DNA of 64,000 bases from Desulfobacillus sp041396245 (GTDB taxonomy: Bacteria; Pseudomonadota; Gammaproteobacteria; Burkholderiales; Rhodocyclaceae): positions 1-64,000 of the forward strand of contig JAWKYW010000002.1 in assembly GCA_041396245.1 (NCBI GenBank), read 5' to 3'. Below the pieces are notes generated by a model, which was not told where the DNA came from, made no database searches, and saw only the letters and a program-made list of their open reading frames with translations. Shown here one piece after another: positions 39,226 through 50,167 of the stretch (position 1 is its first letter; each line of letters starts with the position of its first letter). A program made the position numbers and the translations under genes.

Positions 39226-39960
39226 ATGGCGACCCTGTTCATCTCCGACCTCCATCTCTGCCCGAGCCGGCCGCGGACCAGCCGGCTCTTCCTCGATTTC
39301 CTCGCCGGACCGGCGCGTCAAGCCCGGGCGCTCTACATCCTCGGCGACCTGTTCGAGTACTGGGCGGGAGACGACGATCTCGACGATGCCTTTGTCGCCG
39401 GCCACTGCAAGGCCCTGGGCGAACTGTCCGCTTGCGGGGTGCGGATCTTCTTCATGGCGGGCAATCGGGACTTCCTCGCCGGCGACGGCTTTGCCCGTGC
39501 CGCCGGCCTGACCCTGTTGCCCGAGCCGGCCGTCATTGACCTGGCCGGCAGGCCCACCCTGCTGCTGCATGGTGACACGCTGTGCACCGACGATGCGGCC
39601 TACCAGACCTTCCGCAGCGAAGTCCGCTCGCCGGAATGGCGGCGGTCCTTCCTCGCCCTGCCGCTTGCCCAGCGCAAGGCCCGCATCGAAGCCTTGCGCC
39701 GGGAAAGCGAGGCGCAGAAACGTGCAAAACCCCTGGAGATCATGGACGTGAATCCGGCCGCCGTGTCACGGACACTGACTTTTCAGCGCTGCGCGCGGCT
39801 CATCCACGGCCACACCCACCGTCCCGCCCACCACCGCTTCGAGATCGACGGTCGTCCCTGCGAACGCTGGGTGCTGCCGGACTGGGACGAAACGGGCGGC
39901 TACCTTTCCTGCGACGAACAAGGTTGCCGATTGTTCGACTGGCCGGCGACCGTCGCCTAA
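39226..39960 (+). CDS. lpxH: UDP-2,3-diacylglucosamine diphosphatase
   Basis: A 244-residue metallophosphoesterase making lipid X (2,3-diacylglucosamine 1-phosphate) for lipid A. The metal motifs are in order: SDLHL (about residues 7-11), GDLFEYWAGDD, GNRDFL, LHGDTL and HGHTHRP. The ATG at 39226 has GGAGG five bases upstream; the frame is open far upstream through ppiB without homology. Its stop overlaps the metZ stop by three bases. Contains one sense copy of the CTGACTTT motif. Confidence 0.95.
   Translation: MATLFISDLHLCPSRPRTSRLFLDFLAGPARQARALYILGDLFEYWAGDDDLDDAFVAGHCKALGELSACGVRIFFMAGNRDFLAGDGFARAAGLTLLPEPAVIDLAGRPTLLLHGDTLCTDDAAYQTFRSEVRSPEWRRSFLALPLAQRKARIEALRRESEAQKRAKPLEIMDVNPAAVSRTLTFQRCARLIHGHTHRPAHHRFEIDGRPCERWVLPDWDETGGYLSCDEQGCRLFDWPATVA
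39775..39783 (+). repeat. Dispersed motif CTGACTTTK, copy 7
   Basis: ACTGACTTTT inside lpxH, sense. Flank acggac. Confidence 0.75.
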
Positions 39961-41138
39961 ATCAAAGCCAGCCCGCGTGCCAAATCGGCCTGGAGGTCGG
40001 CCACCGACTCCAGCCCGACGGCCACGCGCAACAGGCTTTCGCGAATGCCGGAGGCTGCGCGCGCTTCGGCGCTGATGCGCCCGTGGGTCGTGCTGGCCGG
40101 ATGGGTAAGGGTGCTTTTGGTGTCGCCTAGATTGGCCGTGATTGAAATCAGCCGGGTCGCATCCACCACCCGCCAGGCCTCCTCGCGACCGCCCTTGACG
40201 TCGAAGGAGACGATGGCGCCGCCCGCCTTCTGCTGACGCAGCGCCAGCGCATGCTGGGGATGCGATGCCAGACCGGGGTAATGCACACACGCCACCTGGG
40301 GCTGCGCCTCGAGCCAGCGCGCAAGTTCCAGCGCCGCCGCCGATTGCGCCTCCATGCGGATGCGCAGCGTCTCCAGGCCCTTCAGGATGACCCAGGCATT
40401 GAACGGGGAAAGCGAAGGTCCCGCGGTGCGCAGGAACTTGAACACCTCATCGGTCAGTTCCCTGCGCCCGACCACCGCACCGCCGAGAACGCGGCCCTGG
40501 CCGTCGAGATACTTGGTGGCGGAATGGATCACCAGGTCGGCGCCCAGTTCCAGCGGACGCTGCAACGCCGGCGAGCAGAAGCAGTTGTCCACCGCCAGCA
40601 GTGCGCCCCCCTCGTGCGCAACGCCGGCCAGGGCCTCAATGTCGAACACTTCGGTGAGCGGATTCGAGGGCGTTTCGACGAACACCAGCTTCGTCTGCGG
40701 TCGCAGCGCAGCCTTGAACGCCGCCGGATCGTTCGAGGGAACGAAGGTGGTCTCCACGCCGAACTTCGGCAGTATGCCGCCGAAAAGCTGCTGCGTCGCC
40801 CCGAAAATGCCTTGCGGAGCGACGATGTGCTCCCCCGCCTTCATGAGGGCCATCACCATGGACAGGATCGCCGCCATGCCGCTCGCCGTGGCGATGCAGG
40901 ACTCGCCCCCTTCCAGCGCCGCCAGTCGCTCCTGCAGCATGCTGACTGTGGGATTGGAGAAGCGCCCATAGACGAAGCCGTCCTCCTCGCCCGAAAAACG
41001 TGCCGCCGCCTGGGCGGCGTTGTCGAAGACGAAGCTGGAAGTCAGATAGAGCGCCTCGGCGTGCTCGTTGAACTGGCTGCGCCTGATGCCGGCGCGCACC
41101 GCGAGGGTGTCCTGATCGAAATCCAAATCCTTATCCAT
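39957..41138 (-). CDS. metZ: O-succinylhomoserine sulfhydrylase
   Basis: A 393-residue PLP enzyme of the Cys/Met metabolism family that makes homocysteine directly from O-succinylhomoserine and sulfide. Visible: YLTSSFVFDNAAQAAARFSGEEDGFVYGR near the start, the PLP lysine in SATKYLDGQGRVLGG (about residue 204) and FVETPSNPL. It follows purF, as in many beta- and gammaproteobacteria, but has its own promoter, SAM-II aptamer and terminator, so synthesis should fall when S-adenosylmethionine is plentiful. Family members can differ in substrate (O-acetyl or cystathionine), so the exact substrate is inferred from context. Confidence 0.9.
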   Translation of the reverse strand: MDKDLDFDQDTLAVRAGIRRSQFNEHAEALYLTSSFVFDNAAQAAARFSGEEDGFVYGRFSNPTVSMLQERLAALEGGESCIATASGMAAILSMVMALMKAGEHIVAPQGIFGATQQLFGGILPKFGVETTFVPSNDPAAFKAALRPQTKLVFVETPSNPLTEVFDIEALAGVAHEGGALLAVDNCFCSPALQRPLELGADLVIHSATKYLDGQGRVLGGAVVGRRELTDEVFKFLRTAGPSLSPFNAWVILKGLETLRIRMEAQSAAALELARWLEAQPQVACVHYPGLASHPQHALALRQQKAGGAIVSFDVKGGREEAWRVVDATRLISITANLGDTKSTLTHPASTTHGRISAEARAASGIRESLLRVAVGLESVADLQADLARGLALI

Positions 41139-41153
41139 TGCGAATCCCCAAAC

Positions 41154-41186
41154 AAAAAACCCGGCGCAGCTGAGCGACCGGGTTTT
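41154..41186 (-). terminator. Intrinsic terminator in the metZ leader
   Basis: On the minus strand AAAACCCGG (41178-41186) pairs with CCGGGTTTT (41156-41164), extended by CGC/GCG across the loop, and is followed by TTTG: a strong rho-independent terminator just after the SAM-II aptamer and before the metZ ATG. Its 3' arm contains CTGCGCCG, identical to the 5' strand of aptamer helix P1. Confidence 0.85.
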
Positions 41187-41242
41187 CCCTCGCTTTAGCC
41201 GCATTTATTAAGCGCCCGCAAGCTGACATCAAATCGGCGCAG
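41187..41242 (-). ncRNA. SAM-II riboswitch aptamer
   Basis: A 56-base element on the minus strand with the conserved order of the SAM-II (SAM-alpha) class: P1 5' strand GCGCC, loop GATTTG, GCTTGC, P1 3' strand GGCGC, then TAATAAATG and GCTAAAG, the pseudoknot 3' strand that contacts S-adenosylmethionine. It matches the known metX aptamer used for the crystal structure in nearly all conserved positions, as far as I recall that sequence. It lies directly before metZ, a methionine-synthesis gene, the expected target. Confidence 0.87.
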
Positions 41243-41247
41243 TACGA

Positions 41248-41272
41248 AAACTACACGCGGTTTGCCATTCTG

Positions 41273-41276
<4 letters not shown>
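41248..41276 (-). promoter_or_regulatory. metZ promoter
   Basis: On the minus strand, TTGACA (41271-41276) and TAGTTT (41248-41253) are spaced by 17 bases. The -35 box contains the purF stop codon. Transcription would start near 41241, exactly at the 5' edge of the SAM-II aptamer. Confidence 0.75.
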
Positions 41277-42793
<1,517 letters not shown>

Positions 42794-42796
42794 GTC

Positions 42797-43288
42797 TCAC
42801 CTATAGCGAATGCGCTTCGCCACCTCCGGCGGCAGCCACGGCTTCGAGGCCAGCGCAGCCGTTTCCAGCGGCGGCGCCAGCTTCGCCTCGCGCCACCAGG
42901 CCTCTCGGGGTTGTGTCGTCATGCCCCCGATCAGCACGAGCAGCATCACAATCACCCCGCCCCTCGCTACGCCAAACGCAGCCCCCAGAAAACGATCCAG
43001 CGGCCCCAGCCCGATCGCCCGCAGCATTTTCGACAGGAGCAGGCGGGCGATCGCCACCACGGCCAGCACCATCACGGCGATGACGCCGAAGGCTGCAGCG
43101 TAGCGCAGCGCCGGCTCCTTGATCCACTCGCTGAAAACCGGCGCCATTTCCGGCGCCAGCGCCTTGCCCGCAATGAAGGCGGCGATCCAGGCCGCAAGCG
43201 CCAGCACCTCGCTCGCCAGGCCTCGCCATACGCCCAGCAAGAGGGACAGGCCGACGATCGCCAGCACGGCATAATCGAAAGCCGTCAT
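42797..43288 (-). CDS. cvpA: CvpA family membrane protein
   Basis: A 163-residue inner-membrane protein with about four hydrophobic segments (residues 4-22, 26-46, 61-83, 97-120) and the family's LLLGVWRGLASEVLALAAW start and GPLDRFLGAAFGVARGGV motif. Needed for colicin V production in E. coli; the biochemical role is unsettled. The ATG at 43288 overlaps the SPOR gene's stop (ATGA). Confidence 0.93.
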   Translation of the reverse strand: MTAFDYAVLAIVGLSLLLGVWRGLASEVLALAAWIAAFIAGKALAPEMAPVFSEWIKEPALRYAAAFGVIAVMVLAVVAIARLLLSKMLRAIGLGPLDRFLGAAFGVARGGVIVMLLVLIGGMTTQPREAWWREAKLAPPLETAALASKPWLPPEVAKRIRYR

Positions 43289-43953
43289 GCACCCTTCTCG
43301 GCGACAACGCCGTTTACTCCGATGCGTTTGATGCGGTCGCGCGCCGTTTCGGCGGCTTCCCTGCTGGGAAAGGGGCCAGCCCGCACGCGGGTCCGTTTGC
43401 TGCCGTCCGCGGAGGGCAGCGCTTCCGTATAGAAATTGTAGCCCTGCTGCTTGAGCTTTGCCGTCAGATTGCGCACGTTGGCCGGATCCTTGTAGGCCCC
43501 CAACTGCACGATCCATTGCCCGCCGGAGACCGCCGCCGGCTTGCTCCGTGCCGGCTCCGGCTTCTTGGCCAGCAGTTTTTCATCTATCGGGGCAGTGGCG
43601 CGCGGCTGGGGAGTCTTGCTCGCCGTGCCGGCGGCACTGACTTTGTCCGGGGGCGCCTTCTTCGGCGCATCGGACTCGTCCAGCGCCGGTTTCGCCGGCT
43701 CCGCTGCCGGTGACGCCTCCGCCGGCGGCAAGGGGGTCGGCGTCGATCCCGGCTTGACCGGCAGGATGCGCGAGGTAAAGGCGCCGGCATCCTGGGCAGG
43801 AATGCGAATCTGGATATCCTCCACCGGCTGCCTGGGCGCCTGGTCCATCACCATCGGCAACACGACGGCCGCCAGCACCGCCAGGGCGGCGGCGCCGACC
43901 AATCGGCGGCGCGCGCGTTTCTTCAGCTCAAGTTGTGCGTCGTTTTCGCTCAT
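43285..43953 (-). CDS. SPOR-domain protein (DedD-like)
   Basis: A 222-residue protein with a cytoplasmic basic N-terminus, one membrane segment (about residues 17-36), a long Pro/Ala/Lys-rich periplasmic linker and a C-terminal SPOR domain (about 145-220) that binds denuded glycan strands at the septum: WIVQLGAYKDPANVRNLTAKLKQQGYNFYTE. The position between folC and cvpA is that of dedD in E. coli. Overlaps folC by 26 bases. Confidence 0.9.
   Translation of the reverse strand: MSENDAQLELKKRARRRLVGAAALAVLAAVVLPMVMDQAPRQPVEDIQIRIPAQDAGAFTSRILPVKPGSTPTPLPPAEASPAAEPAKPALDESDAPKKAPPDKVSAAGTASKTPQPRATAPIDEKLLAKKPEPARSKPAAVSGGQWIVQLGAYKDPANVRNLTAKLKQQGYNFYTEALPSADGSKRTRVRAGPFPSREAAETARDRIKRIGVNGVVAEKGA
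43637..43645 (+). repeat. Dispersed motif CTGACTTTK, copy 8
   Basis: ACTGACTTTG inside the SPOR gene, antisense. Flank ggcggc. Confidence 0.75.
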
Positions 43954-45219
43954 CGTCTATCGCGTGCATCACACCGGCCACGGTGAGGAAGGAACCGAAG
44001 GCCACGATTCTATCATTTTCCCCCGCCCGCTCCCTCGCCGCACGGTACGCCGCCGCGGGCGAATCGAAGCCCGCTTCGACATGGATGCCAAGGTCCGCCA
44101 GCATCTGCACCATGGCCGCGGCCGATGTCCCGCGCGGCCCCGGCAGCGACGCCACCAACCAGTGGTCGATTCGTCCCATGACGCGCGCCGCCACCCCCGC
44201 GATATCCTTGTCGTCCAGCATGCCGAACACGGCCCAGGTTTCCGGATGGAAGGACATAGTGCCCAGATTATCCGACAGCACGCCGGCGGCCTGCGGATTA
44301 TGGCCGACGTCCAGCACGACGGTCGGGCGCCCGGGCAGCACCTGAAAGCGCCCCGGCAACTCGACCTCGATCAGGCCGCGCCGGATGTCCTGCATCGTCA
44401 CCGGCAAGCGGTCGGCAACGGCCTCCAGCGCCGCCATCGCCGTGCTGGCATTGGCGATCTGGATGGCGCCGCGCAGCGCCGGATAGGCCAACCCGCTGTG
44501 CCGGCCGCGCCGACCCCAGTATGTCCATTGACCCTGCTCCGCCCTGTAGCCGAAATCCCGGCCGAGCACCTGCAGGCCGGCGCCGATGTCAACGGCGTGG
44601 TCGAGCAGGCTTTTCGGTGCTTGCGCGTCGCCGACGATGGCCGGTCGGCCGGCCCGGAAAATGCCGGCCTTCTCGTAGCCGATCGCCTCCCTCGTCCCGC
44701 CGAGATAATCCATGTGATCGAGATCGATCGAAGCAACGACGGCACAATCGGCATCGAAAGCATTGACCGCGTCCAGCCGCCCCCCCAGGCCGACTTCGAG
44801 AATCACCGCCTCGACTCCGGCCGAGGAAAAGGCCTGCCAGGCCGCCAGGGTGCCGAACTCGAAATACGTCAGTGGCGTCTCGCCACGCGCCGCCTCCACC
44901 TCGGCAAAGGACGCGCACAGCGTGTCGTCGCCGACCGGCCGGCCGTCGACGCGGACCCGCTCGTTGTAACGGAGCAAGTGCGGCGAGGAATACAAACCGA
45001 TCCGGTAGCCGGCACTGAGCAGAATGCGCTCCAGCATGGCGCAGATCGAGCCCTTGCCATTCGTGCCGCCGACGGTTATGAGCGGCACGCGCTGCTCGAC
45101 GCCGAGCGCACGCTTGACGGCGAGGACACGATCGAGCCCGAGGGCGATCGGCTGCGCATGCAGGCGTTCGATGTGCGCCAGCCAGTCCTGCAGGGTTTGA
45201 AGGGAGGGGGGTGCCAGGA

Positions 45220-45223
<4 letters not shown>
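43928..45223 (-). CDS. folC: Bifunctional folylpolyglutamate/dihydrofolate synthase
   Basis: About 431 residues; adds glutamates to folates and joins glutamate to dihydropteroate. Conserved TVGGTNGKGSICAMLE (ATP loop), SPHLLRYNERVRV, SIDLDHMDYLGGT and DVGHNPQAAG are present. The nearest legal start (GTG, 45088) would delete the conserved N-terminus, which is encoded in frame upstream (LQDWLAHIERLHAQPIALGLDRV). No ATG, GTG or TTG occurs in that stretch, so I place the start at a CTG at 45223 that overlaps the accD stop (CTGA). Coordinates of the start are therefore uncertain. Confidence 0.85.
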
Positions 45224-46076
<853 letters not shown>

Positions 46077-46080
<4 letters not shown>

Positions 46081-46897
46081 GACGCCTCCCTGGAAACGAC
46101 CAGCTCGTCCAGCGCATTGCGGATGCCGCGCAGAAAGGTCGTGACATTGGCGGCCGCCTGCTCGCGCGGGCTGTTTTCGATCTCCTCGATGAGGCGGCTG
46201 CCGATCACCACCGCATCGGCCACGGCAGCGATACGTCGCGCGCTTTCCGCGTCGCGGATGCCGAAACCGACGCCGACCGGCATGCCGACCTTCTGGCGGA
46301 TGGCCGGAATGCGACGCGCCACCTCGTCGAGGTCGAGATGGCCGGCGCCGGTGACGCCCTTCAGCGAGACGTAGTAGATGTAGCCGCTGCCGATCTCGGC
46401 AACCTGGCCGAAGCGTTCGTCCGTCGAGGTGGGCGCCAGCAGGAAGATCGGATCGATGCCGACCGCCTTGAGCTTCGCCGCGAAATCGACGCATTCCTCT
46501 GGAGGATAGTCCACCACCAGCACACCGTCGACGCCGGCCTGCTTCGCCTCGGCAGCGAAGGCACCGAGGCCCAGCGCCTCGATCGGGTTGGCGTAACCCA
46601 TCAGTACCACCGGCGTGTCGGCATCGCCGGCGCGGAATTCGCGCACGATGGCCAGCACCTGCCGCAGCGACACGGCGTGCTTGAGCGCCCGCTCGGAGGC
46701 ACGCTGGATGGTCGGCCCGTCCGCCATCGGATCGGAAAAGGGCACGCCCAGTTCGATGATGTCGGCGCCGCCGGCCACCAGTGCGCGCATCAGCGGCAGT
46801 GTCAGGGCAGGATCGGGATCGCCGGCGGTAATGAAGGGGATCAGGGCCTTGCGTCCCTGCCCGGCAAACTTCTCGAAGAGCGTCTTGATGCGCGACA

Positions 46898-46898
<1 letters not shown>
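46077..46898 (-). CDS. trpA: Tryptophan synthase alpha subunit
   Basis: A 273-residue TIM-barrel subunit cleaving indole-3-glycerol phosphate and passing indole to TrpB through a tunnel. Signatures are ALIPFITAGDPDPALT (start), the catalytic Glu in IIELGVPFSDPMADGP and the phosphate loop VGFGIRD. The start shares one base with the trpB stop (TGATG), ensuring balanced synthesis of the two subunits. Confidence 0.97.
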
Positions 46899-48083
<1,185 letters not shown>

Positions 48084-48109
<26 letters not shown>

Positions 48110-48719
48110 CTCTTACTCCAGATATGAACGCAGCCATCCTGTCCGCATCCTTGATTCCCTTGGCAGCTTCCACGCCGCTGCTGACGTCCACCGCCCACGG
48201 CCGCACGGCACGCACCGCCTCGGCCACGTTGCCTGCCTCCAGGCCGCCGGAAAGGATGAGGGGCAAGCCAAGGTGCGGCGGAATCAGCGACCAGTCGAAT
48301 GGGCTGCCGCCGCCGCCGTAGCCCTCGACATAGGCATCGAGCAGCAGGCCCTGTGCGGTGGGATAGGCGGCGGCGTATTTTACCAAATCGAGACCCGGTC
48401 TCACCCGCGCCGCCTTTATGTAGGGCGCATGGAAGGAACGGCAGTAGGCCTCGTTCTCTTCGCCGTGGAATTGCAGCAGCTGGATCGGCAAGGCTTCCTG
48501 GACGCGCCTTACGGCCAGCTTGGATTCGTTCACGAACAGGCCGACCAGGGTGACGAAGGGCGGTACGACCCGGGCGATCTCCCAAGCCTGTTCCAGGCCG
48601 ACGCAACGCGGGCTGGGCGCATAAAAAACCAGGCCGATGGCGTCGGCACCGAGTCGAACCGCGGCCAGGGCATCCTCGGGGCGGGTAATGCCGCAGATCT
48701 TGATGCGGGTCCTGTTCAA
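48084..48719 (-). CDS. trpF: Phosphoribosylanthranilate isomerase
   Basis: A 211-residue TIM-barrel enzyme of tryptophan synthesis. RIKICGITRPEDA at the start holds the catalytic Cys; the catalytic Asp is in LLLDAYVEGYGGGG and the phosphate loop in LILSGGLEAGNV. No ATG is available: the start is a TTG two bases after the truA stop (TAGCTTG), which should lower expression unless coupled to truA. It is separate from trpC, unlike the enterobacterial fusion. Confidence 0.95.
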
Positions 48720-48720
48720 G

Positions 48721-49515
48721 CTAGATGGCTAAGGGATCGAAAGGCGCGATGATACGGCCATTCATGGGCAACTGCCAGTGCGTTTCGTATTCGACACCGG
48801 ACAGATACAGCCCGGAGGCGGAGAACGTCGGCGCCGCCCGGCTACGGTCACGACCGATGATCAATTCGCCGATCCATTCGGGCGAATGGGCGCCCTTGCC
48901 GACATAGACCAGCGCACCGACCATGTTGCGCACCATGTGGTGCAGGAAGGCCGTGGCGCGGAAATCGAAGACGATGCAATCGCCCTCGCGACGCACTTCC
49001 GCCTGGTGCAGCGTTTTCACCGGCGATCTGGCCTGACATTCGGCGGCGCGGAAGGCGGAAAAATCCTGCTCGCCGACGAGCAGCGCGGCGCCGCTGCGCA
49101 TGGTCTCGACATCGAGCGGAAGATGGAACCAGCCGACACGGCCGGCGAGCAGCGCTGGACGCACGGCGTGATTGTGGAGTACGTAACGGTAGCTTCGGGA
49201 GCGCGCCGAGTAGCGCGCATGGAAATCATCCGGCACCTCGCGCGACCAGCGCACGGCAACGCTGTCCGGCAGGTGCGCGTTCACGCCGCGCACCCAGGCA
49301 TTTTCCGGCCGGACAGCCGCTGTGTCGAAATGCACCACCTGGGCCGCCGCGTGCACTCCGGCGTCGGTGCGACCGGCGCAGATCACGCGAACCGGCATTC
49401 CGGCGATTTCGGCCAGCGCACGTTCCAGCGCATCCTGCACCGTGTTGCCCCGCGGCTGCGTCTGCCAGCCGGCAAAGGCGCTGCCGTCGTATTCCAGCCC
49501 CAGTGCTATCCTCAC
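48721..49515 (-). CDS. truA: tRNA pseudouridine(38-40) synthase
   Basis: A 264-residue enzyme that makes pseudouridine at positions 38-40 of the tRNA anticodon arm. It has EYDGSAFAGWQTQP at the start, the catalytic Asp in CAGRTDAGVHAAAQV (about residue 52) and FLHHMVRNMVGAL near the end. Overlaps the upstream membrane-protein gene by four bases. The truA-trpF neighbourhood is conserved in many proteobacteria. Confidence 0.96.
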   Translation of the reverse strand: MRIALGLEYDGSAFAGWQTQPRGNTVQDALERALAEIAGMPVRVICAGRTDAGVHAAAQVVHFDTAAVRPENAWVRGVNAHLPDSVAVRWSREVPDDFHARYSARSRSYRYVLHNHAVRPALLAGRVGWFHLPLDVETMRSGAALLVGEQDFSAFRAAECQARSPVKTLHQAEVRREGDCIVFDFRATAFLHHMVRNMVGALVYVGKGAHSPEWIGELIIGRDRSRAAPTFSASGLYLSGVEYETHWQLPMNGRIIAPFDPLAI

Positions 49516-50120
49516 GAAGCGATCCCAAAGAATACGATCAAGACCAAAGTCAGTCCGGCCAGGACGGCGAAATCCGCCGCGCCGAGGCCGGCCGCCTGCA
49601 ATCGGAGCCGCGGCGACTCCCCTTCAACGACATTCCCGAGCAGCCATTCACGCCAGTGCAGGCCTGGCGGAGCCTGCTCGACATAATGCATCACCAGCAT
49701 CAGACGCAAGGCTACGCGACCCCGGTCCAGCCCGAGCCAGGACAAGGGCCGCATCAATCCATGGAGCCCGGCGACCAGGCCTTCAGCACCCGTCCTCTCC
49801 AGCAGCACGGCCAGGCTCGCCAGGACGAAGAGCAAGCGCAACAAGTGCTCCAGGCCAAGCCGCAGACCTTCTGCCGTCGGCCCCATGACACCCAGCGACG
49901 GCAGCAGATAGACGCCCGGCGTGGCCAGTGCAAAAAGCAGCACGAGAGAAAGGATCAGCCAGCGGGTGCGCCTCAGCAGCAAGCCCATCCGCCTCGGTGC
50001 AAGCCAGGCTCCCGCGGACAATGCTGCTGCGCACGCCAGCAATAGCCCGGAAAGCGGCAGCCATTGGACAAGCGCAGCCAGCACGCCCCAGGCAATGAGG
50101 CGGACGGTCGGGTGCAGCAT
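49512..50120 (-). CDS. CbiQ/EcfT-like membrane protein, role unclear
   Basis: A 202-residue very hydrophobic protein with about five membrane segments (near residues 5-40, 52-78, 88-107, 133-150, 180-200). The segment LLRLLFVLASLAVLLERTGAEGLVAGLHGLMRPLSWLGL resembles the transmembrane coupling subunit of energy-coupling-factor (ECF) transporters. No ECF ATPase or substrate-binding S component is nearby, so it may be an orphan EcfT relative; the assignment is by pattern only. It lies between fimV and truA. Contains one sense copy of the CTGACTTT motif. Confidence 0.65.
   Translation of the reverse strand: MLHPTVRLIAWGVLAALVQWLPLSGLLLACAAALSAGAWLAPRRMGLLLRRTRWLILSLVLLFALATPGVYLLPSLGVMGPTAEGLRLGLEHLLRLLFVLASLAVLLERTGAEGLVAGLHGLMRPLSWLGLDRGRVALRLMLVMHYVEQAPPGLHWREWLLGNVVEGESPRLRLQAAGLGAADFAVLAGLTLVLIVFFGIAS
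49545..49553 (-). repeat. Dispersed motif CTGACTTTK, copy 9
   Basis: ACTGACTTTG near the 3' end of the CbiQ-like gene, sense. Flank ggccgg. Confidence 0.75.
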
Positions 50121-50126
50121 GGGGGT

Positions 50127-50160
50127 AAAAGGGAAAGACGGAGGGCGATCGCCCTCCGTC
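50127..50160 (-). terminator. Terminator after fimV
   Basis: A perfect 24-base palindrome (50137-50160, arms GACGGAGGGCGA/TCGCCCTCCGTC) starts seven bases after the fimV stop and is followed on the minus strand by TTTCCCTTTTA. It is the clearest terminator after fimV and separates it from the CbiQ-like gene. Confidence 0.75.
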
Positions 50161-50167
50161 AGGGAAC

